DNA of 64,000 nt from Planctomycetota bacterium (GTDB lineage: Bacteria > Planctomycetota > UBA1135 > GCA-002686595). The notes below the pieces were generated by a model. The model saw only the letters and a program-made list of their open reading frames with translations. It searched no databases and had not been told where the DNA came from. Shown piece by piece: positions 52,621-61,330 of this stretch (its first letter is position 1; every line of letters begins with the position of its first letter). The position numbers and the translations under genes were made by a program. Location: positions 620,001-684,000 of the forward strand of contig JADJNY010000002.1 of assembly GCA_016714045.1 (NCBI GenBank). Direction: 5' to 3'.

Positions 52621-54304
52621 TCCGCACGCCGTTCGTCACGTTGAACGTCTCCGGCGGGCAGAACCCGGCGGCGGCGTTGCGGTAGTAGGTCTGGTAAGCG
52701 CGCGTGGCGCCGGAACCCGGCACGACGCCGCCGCGCTGCGCGAGCGTCACGGTGTCGGTCGAGTCGGGGAAGGTGCTCGCGCCGGCGGCGTTGACGCGCG
52801 TGCGCAGGCGCAGGAGCGTCCCGCCCGTGCAGCGCACGCCGTCGCCGAACACGGCGTCCTCGAGCGCGTCGCCCTGGAGGTAGATGCACGCGACGGTCGC
52901 GGGCATGCCCGAGCCGCGCAGGACGACGGTGTCGAGCACGGGCTTGCCCGAGGCCGTCAGGAAACCGCCCGTCGGGTTGACCGAGTTCCCGCAGCCGCGG
53001 CCGCGATCGCCGTGGTTCGCGCACGGGCAGTCGGTCGTGTGCGACGGATCGAGGCCGTCGCCGGCGCAGAACGGCACGATCGGCGGCGTCGCGCGGTACG
53101 CGACGACGTTCGTGCCGATGCCCGCGACGACGAGCGTCCCGTCCGCGCCGATCGCGGGCGAGCCGATGTTCGCGTTCGCCACGGGCACGCTCCACCGCGG
53201 CGTGAGATCGGCCTCCCAGCACGTGAACGCGCCGCCGGTGAAGCCGCCGTTGTTCATGTAGACGCGGCCGAGCGCGTCCGTCGCGATGCGCGGCTCGAAG
53301 AAGTCGACCGCCTGCGGACCGGTCGTGCCCGTCGCGGCGCCGGTCGCGGGGTCGAGGCGCGTGAGCTGCTTCCCCGGCTCGACGCAGTAGACGACGCCGT
53401 CGGGGCCGACGCCCATCTCCATGCGCGTGCCGTAGCCCGCGGGGACGTGCCACTTCTCGACGATCGCGCTGCCGGTGTCCTCGAACGCGTAGAAGAAGTC
53501 GACCGCGACGTTGTTCTGCACGCGCTGGAAGTAGATCGTCCCGTCGCTCCCGACGAACGGCGTGTTCTGCACGAGGAAGCCCGGCATGACGGAGCCCTGG
53601 TACTGGAACGCGCCGGTGTTCGCGTCGAAGCGCTTCACGGCCTGGCCGCCGGCGATCGTGTCGACCGCGTACACCGCGTCGCCGTGCCGCGCGACGCCGC
53701 AGTTGCCGCTGACGGAGCCCGTGCGGTTCGCGACCCACACCGTGGCGCCGGTGAGCGCGTCGATGCGCCAGATCTTGCGGAAGCTCCCGACGATCGGGTC
53801 GCCGTCGTCTGCGAAAACGACTCCGTCGTAGGCGCCCGCGTCGATCAAGTCGACCGACTGCCACAGCGTCGCGCCGGTGACGGCGTCGAGGCAGTGGAGC
53901 TTCGCGCTCACGCTCGCTCCGTTGCCCGAGCGCGCCGCGTACACGCGCCCGTCCTTCACGCCCGCGACCCACGTCGTCCAATCGCCCGTGTTGAACGGGA
54001 TGTGCCGGAACCAGAGCTCCGCGCCCGTGTCGAGGTCCATGCACACGACGGGCGAACCGTTGGGCTCGCCGGAGGGCGGGAAGCCGGTCTGGCGCACGAG
54101 GAACACGCGCCGGCCCTCGATCACGGGCTGCCACGCGATGATCGAGCTGCGACCTCCGGACCAGAGCACGCTCGGCGTCTCCGGGCCGACCTCGTACGTG
54201 CGCCCGTTGCGCTCGGAGTTGCCGCCGGAGTTGGGCCAGTCGCCGGCCCAGGCGGTGGAGGCGATCGTGAGGGTGACGAAGACGGCGAACGCGCGATCGA
54301 GCAT
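52610..54304 (-). CDS. Secreted PQQ-like beta-propeller with the 153-residue C-terminal module
   Basis: This 564-residue protein has a signal peptide (MLDRAFAVFVTLTIASTAWA). Residues about 20-410 are repeated propeller blades of the PQQ/WD40-like type, such as VCMDLDTGAELWFRH, HCLDAVTGATLWQS, WRIDALTGATVWVAN and LTRLDPATGAATG. The last 153 residues (412-564) are the shared module from FCAGDG to the terminal Ile-Thr-Trp. Enzyme residues for PQQ are not seen, so it may be a binding or structural protein. Its stop overlaps that of the convergent glycosyltransferase by 11 bases. Confidence 0.8.
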   Translation of the reverse strand: MLDRAFAVFVTLTIASTAWAGDWPNSGGNSERNGRTYEVGPETPSVLWSGGRSSIIAWQPVIEGRRVFLVRQTGFPPSGEPNGSPVVCMDLDTGAELWFRHIPFNTGDWTTWVAGVKDGRVYAARSGNGASVSAKLHCLDAVTGATLWQSVDLIDAGAYDGVVFADDGDPIVGSFRKIWRIDALTGATVWVANRTGSVSGNCGVARHGDAVYAVDTIAGGQAVKRFDANTGAFQYQGSVMPGFLVQNTPFVGSDGTIYFQRVQNNVAVDFFYAFEDTGSAIVEKWHVPAGYGTRMEMGVGPDGVVYCVEPGKQLTRLDPATGAATGTTGPQAVDFFEPRIATDALGRVYMNNGGFTGGAFTCWEADLTPRWSVPVANANIGSPAIGADGTLVVAGIGTNVVAYRATPPIVPFCAGDGLDPSHTTDCPCANHGDRGRGCGNSVNPTGGFLTASGKPVLDTVVLRGSGMPATVACIYLQGDALEDAVFGDGVRCTGGTLLRLRTRVNAAGASTFPDSTDTVTLAQRGGVVPGSGATRAYQTYYRNAAAGFCPPETFNVTNGVRITW

Positions 54305-54362
54305 GGGGGACTCCGTGATGCGAGCGACCCCGAGCCTACCCGACGACCGTCCTCCTGGGAGG

Positions 54363-55457
54363 CTACGGTCGGGCGAAGACGTCGCGCTCGAAGGCGACGT
54401 CCACTTCGGCGCGGCGCTGGAGCTTCTCGCGCGAGGGCAGGGACTTGCCTTCGAACTCCACGTCGGCTTCGTAGGGGATCACGACGCCCTTCGAGGACGT
54501 GAGCGCCTTGCCGTCCATCGTCGTCGCGGCGTACAGCCGCTTCATCGCGCCGTACGAGGAGCGCGGGCCGCGGCCGCGGTAGCCGACTTCGAGGATCGCG
54601 CCGTTGCGCGGATCGAGGCTGAGCTTCGTCCGTGTGCCCGCGAACGAGACGACGACATGCGCGAGGGCGAGCGGGTCGTTCTTCGGCAAGCTCTCGACCA
54701 CCGCGCGGAAGTCGCTCCGCGTCCGCGCGCGAAGGATCAGGAGCGGCTCACGCGCCAGACGGCGCTCGAAGTCGCGGCGCGCGCTCGCGTGCTCGTCCTC
54801 CGTCTTGCCGCCGGTGTACCACGCGAAGCACTCGGACTTGCGGACGACCGTCTTCGACTCCGAGTCACCCCAGGCCTCCTGCAGGCAGAAGTCGTCGGGG
54901 AACGAGCACAGGAGCGCGCGCACGCGCAGCGTCGGGCCGTCTTGGTCTTTCTCCTCCCACTGGTCGATCAAGGCGAGGCGTTGCATGCCGTCGATCGCCT
55001 TCGCGCCGCCATGCGCGGCGACCGCGCGCTCGATCCACTCGCGTCCGGCCTTCAACGCGGCTTCGTCGCCCTCGACCGGCGCTTCGTCCGGGTCCAGGTG
55101 CGCGGCCGGGGCCTTCTTGAAGCTCTCGCGGCACGGCTCCGACGCGAAGACGTAGATGCGGCCGTCGTGCACCCAGAACCGATCGGGCGAGCCGCGCCCC
55201 GAGCCCGGTCCCATCCGTCCGCAGGCGCCGCCCCACTGGATGCCCAGGCGTTCGGGATCGGCGAGGAACGCCTGCTTGTTCGCCTCGTTCTGGAACACGT
55301 AGTGGTGGGTGCCGCGGTCGACCCCGAGCTTCGGATCGCCCGGGACCTCCCGGCCGCGGCCGAGTTCGACGGGGTCGAGGCCCTTGAGCGCGGGTGCGGG
55401 TGCCGCTCCGGATTGGAACGTGAGCGCGAGGACGGTCGTCAGCGTGGAGAGGAACAT
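54363..55457 (-). CDS. Secreted protein with YHS-like domains
   Basis: This 364-residue protein begins with a short signal peptide (MFLSTLTTVLALTFQSGAA). Residues about 25-80 have LDPVELGRGREVPG and YVFQNEANKQAFLADPERLG, the layout of YHS domains (metal-binding). A second similar stretch, RIYVFASEPCRESFKKAP, follows at about 100-120. The rest has IEAAVAAHGG-like and a beta-rich C-terminal part with DPRNGAILEVGYRG. The latter resembles lipoprotein or heme-type outer-membrane carrier folds. No function is known. It is 96 bases from ispH and on the same strand. Confidence 0.6.
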   Translation of the reverse strand: MFLSTLTTVLALTFQSGAAPAPALKGLDPVELGRGREVPGDPKLGVDRGTHHYVFQNEANKQAFLADPERLGIQWGGACGRMGPGSGRGSPDRFWVHDGRIYVFASEPCRESFKKAPAAHLDPDEAPVEGDEAALKAGREWIERAVAAHGGAKAIDGMQRLALIDQWEEKDQDGPTLRVRALLCSFPDDFCLQEAWGDSESKTVVRKSECFAWYTGGKTEDEHASARRDFERRLAREPLLILRARTRSDFRAVVESLPKNDPLALAHVVVSFAGTRTKLSLDPRNGAILEVGYRGRGPRSSYGAMKRLYAATTMDGKALTSSKGVVIPYEADVEFEGKSLPSREKLQRRAEVDVAFERDVFARP

Positions 55458-55553
55458 GGGGTGGGAACTCCTGGGGTGGACAGGAAGCTCTTCCGCGTCG
55501 AGGCGGGGTCCTTTGGAACGTCCGTGGGGATTCGTCGCGAGCGCGAGCCGTGC

Positions 55554-56483
55554 TCAACGCTGCAGGAGCTCGTCGGGGAGCCGGAACACCGTCGTCTCGA
55601 CCTCGCCCGCCATCTCGCGCACGTCGGACACGCCGAGCTCGCGCAGGCGCTCGATGACCTCCTGCACGAGGCCCTCGGGCGCCGATGCGCCGGCCGTGAC
55701 GCCGATCTTCTTCGTCGTGACGAGCCACGACGGGCGGATCTCGCTCGCGTCGTCGATCAGGTAGCTGCGCACGCCGCTGCGCGTGCCGAGCTCGGCGAGA
55801 CGGTTCGAGTTCGAGCTGTTCTTGCTGCCGATGACGATCAGGACGTCGATGCCCTCGTCCGTCATCCGCTTCACCGCGTTCTGGCGGTTCTGCGTCGCGT
55901 AGCAGATGTCCTTGAGCTCGGGGCCCTGGATGCTCGGGAAGCGGCGCACGAGCGCGTCGATGACCTCGCGCGTGTCGTCGATCGAGAGCGTCGTCTGCGT
56001 GACGTACGCGAGGCGGTTCTCGTCGACGACCTGCAGCGCGTTCACCTCGTCGACGGTGGAGAGCACGGTGACGGGGCCCTCGATGCGCCCGCGCGTGCCC
56101 TCGACCTCGGGGTGGCCCGGATGGCCGATCAGGATCACGTGCCGGCCCTTGTCGTGGTAGCGCTGCGCCTGCTGGTGCACTTTGGTCACGAGCGGGCACG
56201 TCGCGTCGATGATCGAGAGGCCGCGCGCCTTGGCGGTGGCGACGACTTCGTCCGAGACGCCGTGCGCGCTGAAGATCGTGACGGAGCCCGCCGGGACCTC
56301 CTCGAGCGCGTCGACGAACTTCACGCCGCGCGACGCGAGGTCGTCGACGACGTGGCGGTTGTGGACGATCTCGTGGAGCACGTACACGGGCGCTCCGTGG
56401 AGCTCGAGCGCGCGCTCGACGATCTCGATGGCGCGGTCGACTCCGGCGCAGAACCCGCGCGGGTTGGCGAGGCGGACTTCCAT
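55554..56483 (-). CDS. ispH: IspH, 4-hydroxy-3-methylbut-2-enyl diphosphate reductase
   Basis: This 309-residue enzyme makes IPP and DMAPP in the last step of the MEP isoprenoid pathway. The three [4Fe-4S] Cys ligands are Cys12 (GFCAGV), Cys96 (ATCPLV) and Cys194 (ICYATQNRQ). His41, His74, His124 and Glu126 of the active site are present. The ATG at 56483 gives the usual start, MEVRLANPRGFCAG. The ferredoxin gene directly upstream may supply the electrons it needs. The length is normal. Confidence 0.97.
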   Translation of the reverse strand: MEVRLANPRGFCAGVDRAIEIVERALELHGAPVYVLHEIVHNRHVVDDLASRGVKFVDALEEVPAGSVTIFSAHGVSDEVVATAKARGLSIIDATCPLVTKVHQQAQRYHDKGRHVILIGHPGHPEVEGTRGRIEGPVTVLSTVDEVNALQVVDENRLAYVTQTTLSIDDTREVIDALVRRFPSIQGPELKDICYATQNRQNAVKRMTDEGIDVLIVIGSKNSSNSNRLAELGTRSGVRSYLIDDASEIRPSWLVTTKKIGVTAGASAPEGLVQEVIERLRELGVSDVREMAGEVETTVFRLPDELLQR

Positions 56484-56547
56484 GGTCGGTCGGGGCATCA
56501 TGCGGTGGACGGCCGCGTGCGCGCAAGTCGCCCCGGACTGGCCGGCG

Positions 56548-56958
56548 TCAGTGCGCGCCCTCGCTGACCATGTTGCGGTTCCAGCTCGGGATCTCGACCA
56601 CGACGTCGCTCGTGCCGTCGGGGACGGCCTGGCACGCGAGGCGCGAGCTCGGCGTGAGCCCGCGCGCGTTGTCGAGCTGGTCGAGCTCCGCGTCGTTCGG
56701 CTCCTGCATCGACTCGAGCCCCTTGCGCACGATGACGTGGCACGTGGAGCACGCACACACGCCGCCGCAGGCGTGGTCGAGCTCGAGCCCGTGACCGAGC
56801 ACGATCTCGAGGATCGAGCCCTTCACGCCGTCGCGCGAGTAGGGGAGCTTCGCCGGGTCGACTTCGATCACGCGCTGCGCGGGGAGGATCGTCAGCGTGT
56901 ACTTCTTCGACGGTAGGCGCACCGCCGCGGGTTGGATGTAGGGGTTGCTTCCGCCCAT
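56548..56958 (-). CDS. ISC-type [2Fe-2S] ferredoxin
   Basis: This 136-residue protein has the adrenodoxin/ISC ferredoxin pattern HACGGVCACSTCHV. The cluster ligands are about Cys64, Cys70, Cys73 and Cys109 (RLACQ), with an extra Cys68 as in E. coli Fdx. Such ferredoxins carry electrons in Fe-S cluster assembly and to IspH. The gene lies between the helicase and ispH on the same strand, 19 bases after the helicase stop and 64 bases before the ispH start, so co-transcription is likely. It may be the electron donor of IspH. The first 18 residues are an extension not seen in all members. Confidence 0.9.
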   Translation of the reverse strand: MGGSNPYIQPAAVRLPSKKYTLTILPAQRVIEVDPAKLPYSRDGVKGSILEIVLGHGLELDHACGGVCACSTCHVIVRKGLESMQEPNDAELDQLDNARGLTPSSRLACQAVPDGTSDVVVEIPSWNRNMVSEGAH

Positions 56959-56977
56959 GGCCGTTCGAATCCCGAGG

Positions 56978-59833
56978 CTAGAGACCGGAGCCGAAGCCGC
57001 CGGCGTCGTCGTCCGCGCGCCGCGGCGCCGGACGCGCGGGAGCGCGTTCCGTGCGTTCCGGAGCGCGCGGGGGCGTTTCGGGTGCGCTCTCGGCCGAGCG
57101 TGCGGGGCGTGCCGGACGCTCGCGGCGCGCGGGACGTTCAACGCGCTCCTCGGGCGCGGCAGCGGCGTCGCGCTCCGGACGCGCGGCGCGTTCGGGACGC
57201 TCGGTGCGTTCAGAACGCTCCGGGCGTTCCGTGCGCTCGGGACGCTCAGCGCGTTCGGCGCGCTCCGGGCGTTCCCCGCGCGTCGGACGCGGGGCGCGCT
57301 CGGGACGCTCGGTACGTTCCGGCGTGCGGTCGGTCCGCGTCCGCGGCGGTTCCGGCGCGGGCGTCGGCTCCGAGACGGCGAGCGGAGCGCTTTCCTCCGG
57401 GGCCGTCGTGCGGCGACGGCGCGGCTGGTCCTTCGCCGTGGGCCGGCGCTCGCGCGGCACGCTCCGCGGCGCGTCGGTCGCGGCGACGTCGCGCTCCGCC
57501 GTCGGCGGACGCTCGCTCCGCGGCGCGCGTTCGAGCGGCGGTGTCGGCTCGCTCCGCGGTGCGCGCTCCGTCGGCGCGGCGCGTTCGGCGCGCGGCGCGC
57601 GCTCCGGACGTGACTCGCGTGCGGGACGCTCCTCGCTCGGACTGCGCTCGGGGCGCGCGGCGCGCTCCTCGCGCGGCGTCCGCGGTTCCCGCGGTGCGCG
57701 CTCCTCGCGGGCGGGACGCTCCTCGCGCGGCGACCGGTCGTCGCGCGCGGCGCGTTCCTCGCGCGCCGGACCTCCGGTGCGCGGGCCGCGGTCCGTGCGT
57801 TCCGGACGCTCGTCGCGCGCCAGCGGGCGCTCGGAGCGCGCGGGGCGTTCCGAGCGTTCGGAGGACCGGGGGCGTTCGGACGCGCCCCCGCACGGCGCGC
57901 GGTCGCCGTGCGGAGTGGGGGCCGAGCGCGGCGCGGACCCCACCCACGGGGTGCGCTCGAAGTTCAGGGGCGCTTCGGCGCGGTCCGAGCGCGGCGCGCG
58001 AGTCGGGCGGTCGTCCGACGTGCGGCGCGGCGCGGAGGGCTCGCGTTCCGAGCGCGGTGCGCGCTCGGGGCCGCGCGACTCCCCGCGGCGCGAGTCCGAC
58101 GGAGCGCGCTCGGGCCGGGTGGTGGTCGGCGCGGGGCCGACGTGGCTGTCGCGCGGGTCCCACTCCCGCATCGCGGGACGGGGCTCGCTCTTGCGCTCGG
58201 ACTGGTCCTCGGGCCACCGCGTGTCGCGGTCGCTCGCGGGGCGCGAACGCGCGTCGCCGGCGGGACGTTCGTCCCGCGCGGGGCGCGCGCGCTCGTCGCG
58301 CATCGGTCGCTCGCTCCGCGTGGAGCGCTCCTCGCGCGCCGGACGCTCGCCGCGCACGGCGTGGTCGCCGCCGCGCGTCGTGCGCTCACTCGGTGCGGTG
58401 CGCTCGCGCTCGACGGGGAGCTCGACGTGCGCCGGACGCTCGTCGCGCCGCGGGCCGTCCCTGCGCGGTGCGTGTTCGCCGCGTTCGTGACCGCCGCGCG
58501 ATGCGCGCTCGTCCCGACCGTGTTCGCCGCGCGGACCGCGCTCGTCGCGTTCGCCGCGGCCCATCCGCGGACCGCTGCGGCCGCGCGACGACGTCGGCGG
58601 GGCGATCTCGGGGATGTCCCAGGTCGCTTCGTGGAGCACGCGCTTCCACTTGTGCATGTCCTTGCCCGACACGATCGTCAGCGCGAACCCGCTGCGGCCC
58701 GCGCGGCCCGTGCGGCCGATCCTGTGCGTGTAGTCGGTGATGTCCTGCGGCGAGCTGTAGTTGACGACGTGCGTGACGTGCGCGACGTCGAGTCCGCGCG
58801 AGGCGACGTCGGTCGCGACGAGGACTTTGACTTCGCCGGTGCGGAACGCGCTCATGACGCGGAAGCGCGCGGCCTGGTCGTAGCCGCCGTGCAGCGCCTT
58901 GATCGAGAACGACATGCGCTCGAGCCGGCGCATCAGGCGATCGACGTCGCCGCGGCGGGGGCAGAACGCGAGGAAGACGTCCTCGGGCTCGCTCTGTTCG
59001 ATGAGGCGGATGAACGCGAGCGCCTGATCGTCCTCGTCGACGACCATCCACGACTGCCGGATCGTGTCGACGGTCTTCACGCCGGACGAGGTCGCGACCT
59101 CGGCGGGGTTCTTCGTGTACTCGCGCGCGAGCTTGAGCAGCTCCGGCGGGAACGTCGCGGAGAAGAGCAGCGTCTGCCGCTCGTCCGGCATGTACGACAG
59201 GATCTGCTTCACGTCGTCGATGAAGCCGATCTCGAGCATCACGTCGGCTTCGTCGAGGATCGCGAACTCCGTCCACGGGAAGGACAGGAACTTCTGGCGG
59301 TAGAGGTCGAGGATGCGCCCCGGCGTCCCGACGACGACCTGCGCGCCGGCCTTCAGCGCGCGCACCTGCGGGTCCATCGGCTCGCCGCCGACGATCAGCG
59401 CGGTCTTCACACCGCGCGCGGCGCCGAGCACCGCGAGCACCTTCTGCACCTGCTCCGCGAGCTCGCGGGTCGGGCAGAGCGCCAGCGCGAGGACGCTCGC
59501 GCGCGCGGGGTCGATCTTCGCCATCATCGGCGCGCCGAACGCGAGCGTCTTGCCCGTGCCGGTCTCGGCCTTCGCGATCACGTCACGGCCGTCCAACACG
59601 TGTTGAATGGCGAGGCGCTGGATCGGCGTGGGCGTCGTGATGCCCATGTCGGCGATCGACTTCTGGATCTCGTCGCCGAGCTTCCAGTGCTGGAACGACT
59701 CGATGTCGGGCGGGATCTCGGTCGGGTGGAGCGGCTCGATCGCGGCGTGGCTCTTGGGGGTCGTGGGCTTCGAGCCGGAGCGGCCACCGCGTCGGCCGCC
59801 GGAGTGGCCACCGCTACGGCGGCCGGATTGCAT
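56978..59833 (-). CDS. DEAD-box RNA helicase with a long low-complexity tail
   Basis: This 951-residue protein has a complete DEAD-box core: Q motif near TPTPIQ, Walker A AETGTGKT (89-96), DEAD (194-197), SAT (225-227), and HRIGRTGR (370-377). Residues about 415-951 are a low-complexity tail of Arg, Glu, Pro, Ser and Ala in short repeats such as RSERP, REERP and APRSERP. The core unwinds RNA; such tails bind RNA and promote condensates in other helicases. The ATG at 59833 was used; a TTG at 59848 is in frame. The tail keeps long reading frames open on the other strand, which are not genes. Confidence 0.93.
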   Translation of the reverse strand: MQSGRRSGGHSGGRRGGRSGSKPTTPKSHAAIEPLHPTEIPPDIESFQHWKLGDEIQKSIADMGITTPTPIQRLAIQHVLDGRDVIAKAETGTGKTLAFGAPMMAKIDPARASVLALALCPTRELAEQVQKVLAVLGAARGVKTALIVGGEPMDPQVRALKAGAQVVVGTPGRILDLYRQKFLSFPWTEFAILDEADVMLEIGFIDDVKQILSYMPDERQTLLFSATFPPELLKLAREYTKNPAEVATSSGVKTVDTIRQSWMVVDEDDQALAFIRLIEQSEPEDVFLAFCPRRGDVDRLMRRLERMSFSIKALHGGYDQAARFRVMSAFRTGEVKVLVATDVASRGLDVAHVTHVVNYSSPQDITDYTHRIGRTGRAGRSGFALTIVSGKDMHKWKRVLHEATWDIPEIAPPTSSRGRSGPRMGRGERDERGPRGEHGRDERASRGGHERGEHAPRRDGPRRDERPAHVELPVERERTAPSERTTRGGDHAVRGERPAREERSTRSERPMRDERARPARDERPAGDARSRPASDRDTRWPEDQSERKSEPRPAMREWDPRDSHVGPAPTTTRPERAPSDSRRGESRGPERAPRSEREPSAPRRTSDDRPTRAPRSDRAEAPLNFERTPWVGSAPRSAPTPHGDRAPCGGASERPRSSERSERPARSERPLARDERPERTDRGPRTGGPAREERAARDDRSPREERPAREERAPREPRTPREERAARPERSPSEERPARESRPERAPRAERAAPTERAPRSEPTPPLERAPRSERPPTAERDVAATDAPRSVPRERRPTAKDQPRRRRTTAPEESAPLAVSEPTPAPEPPRTRTDRTPERTERPERAPRPTRGERPERAERAERPERTERPERSERTERPERAARPERDAAAAPEERVERPARRERPARPARSAESAPETPPRAPERTERAPARPAPRRADDDAGGFGSGL

Positions 59834-59848
59834 CGGAGGAGGAGTCAA

Positions 59849-60512
59849 GTCTCAGCGTCTTCTGAAATGGAAAGGATGCGGAGGACGTTCCGCGCGCACG
59901 GCTTTCGCGCCGACGGCGTCGCGGGGTCTCGCGTGGGTCGGCCGCCGGGGCGCGGTCCGGTTCGGGACGCTCGCGTGGGCCGGGGGCCGGGCGCGGCACG
60001 ACCGAGTCGTGGAGGCGCCAGGTAGGGCGGGGATTCTACCCGGCGCGAGCGCGCGGCGCAGCGTCGGCGCGAGAACTCCGCGCGAAGGGCCGTGAAGGCG
60101 CGCTACGTACGCCTCGACGTAGTGCGCGCGCCGTGCCCGTCGCCCGCCGGGGACCGTCGCACTCGGAGGGCTCGCCGCCTCCCACGCGGACCGCCCGCAT
60201 CCGTCCTCATCGGCGCTCCGCCGTCCGACCGGGCCCCGTCCCGACGGCGCGCCCTGGGCTCGTGCGCTCGATCGAGCTCTCTGCCGCGCGCAGGCACGTC
60301 GAGCCCTTCGCGCTGGACCGCGACCGCAAGCGTTCCTGCGTCGTCGCGCTCGCGGTCGTGGGCATGCGCACCCACCGTACGCCTTCGGCGCGCTCGTCCA
60401 CGGGCACTTCCTCGTCGGGCGAGACCCCGGCCGCGAGCCGCGTCCACGCGCCCGAGGTACGGCCCGGCGGCGGACGTCGACGGGCCCGCTCCGCACGCGG
60501 TACAACGACGCC
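59849..60512. other. Gene-free region
   Basis: These 664 bases between the divergent helicase and exonuclease genes hold only Arg/Pro-rich open frames typical of noncoding high-GC DNA. No protein family, RNA or repeat is recognised. Confidence 0.5.
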
Positions 60513-61286
60513 ATGCGCATCGCCACCTGGAACGTGAACTCCGTTCGCGCGCGTCTGCCGGTCCTGCTCGATTGGCTCGCGCGCGCGAAGCCCGACGTCG
60601 TGTGCCTCCAGGAGACGAAGTGCCTCGAGGAGGCCTTCCCGCGCGAAGCGATCGAGGACGCGGGCTACCAGTGCGCCGTGTACGGCCAGAAGACCTACAA
60701 CGGCGTCGCGATCCTCTCGAGGAAGCGCATCGAGGACGTCGCGTGCGGCATGCAGGACGACGTCGAGGATCTCGAAGCGCGCGTGATCTCCGCCGTGATC
60801 GAGGACGTGATCGTCGTCGACGCGTACGTCGTGAACGGGCAGGAGGTCGGCCACCCGCGCTACGAGTACAAGCTCGCATGGCTCGACCGGCTCGCGAAGG
60901 ACGTCGCGCGGCGCTTCGACCTGAAGAAGGAGAAGGTCGTCGTGTGCGGTGATTTCAACGTGACGTTCGACGACCGCGATGTGTACGACCCGGGCCTGTG
61001 GCACGAGAAGATCCTGTGCTCCACGCTCGAGCGCGAGGCGCTCGCGAAGCTCACCGACCTCGGGCTCGCGGACTCGTTCCGCAAGTTCCACGAGGAGGGC
61101 GGGCACTACACGTGGTGGGATTTCCGCACGAAAGGCTTCCAGCGCAAGCAGGGCCTGCGCATCGACCACCTGCTGCTCTCGCCGCCCGCGATGGCGACCT
61201 GCACGGAGGTCGTGATCGACCTCGAGCCGCGCGCGGGGGAGAAACCGAGCGACCACGCGCCGGTGATCGCGACGCTGGGGCCTTGA
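60513..61286 (+). CDS. xth: Exodeoxyribonuclease III
   Basis: This 257-residue enzyme belongs to the ExoIII/Ape1 family. It has ATWNVNSVRARL at the start, the metal ligand Glu in LQETKC, CGDFNVTFDDRDVYDP, and the C-terminal LRIDHLLLSPP and KPSDHAPVIATL with the catalytic Asp-His pair. It cleaves at abasic sites and removes 3-prime-blocked ends in base-excision repair. The start MRIATWN is canonical and the length is normal for the XthA type. Confidence 0.96.
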   Translation: MRIATWNVNSVRARLPVLLDWLARAKPDVVCLQETKCLEEAFPREAIEDAGYQCAVYGQKTYNGVAILSRKRIEDVACGMQDDVEDLEARVISAVIEDVIVVDAYVVNGQEVGHPRYEYKLAWLDRLAKDVARRFDLKKEKVVVCGDFNVTFDDRDVYDPGLWHEKILCSTLEREALAKLTDLGLADSFRKFHEEGGHYTWWDFRTKGFQRKQGLRIDHLLLSPPAMATCTEVVIDLEPRAGEKPSDHAPVIATLGP

Positions 61287-61330
61287 TCGTGGGCTGCGCT
61301 TCTCCGACGTCACGAGTAGGGTGACCCGCG

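Noticed and set aside
57051..58490. A 479-residue Arg/Ser/Gly-rich frame on the plus strand opposite the helicase tail
   Set aside because: It is the antisense of a repetitive RSERP-type tail; no start signal and no family resemblance.
59852..60526. 224-residue minus-strand frame before the exonuclease
   Set aside because: It is Arg/Pro/Ala-rich with no domain, and overlaps the exonuclease start. It is treated as noncoding.
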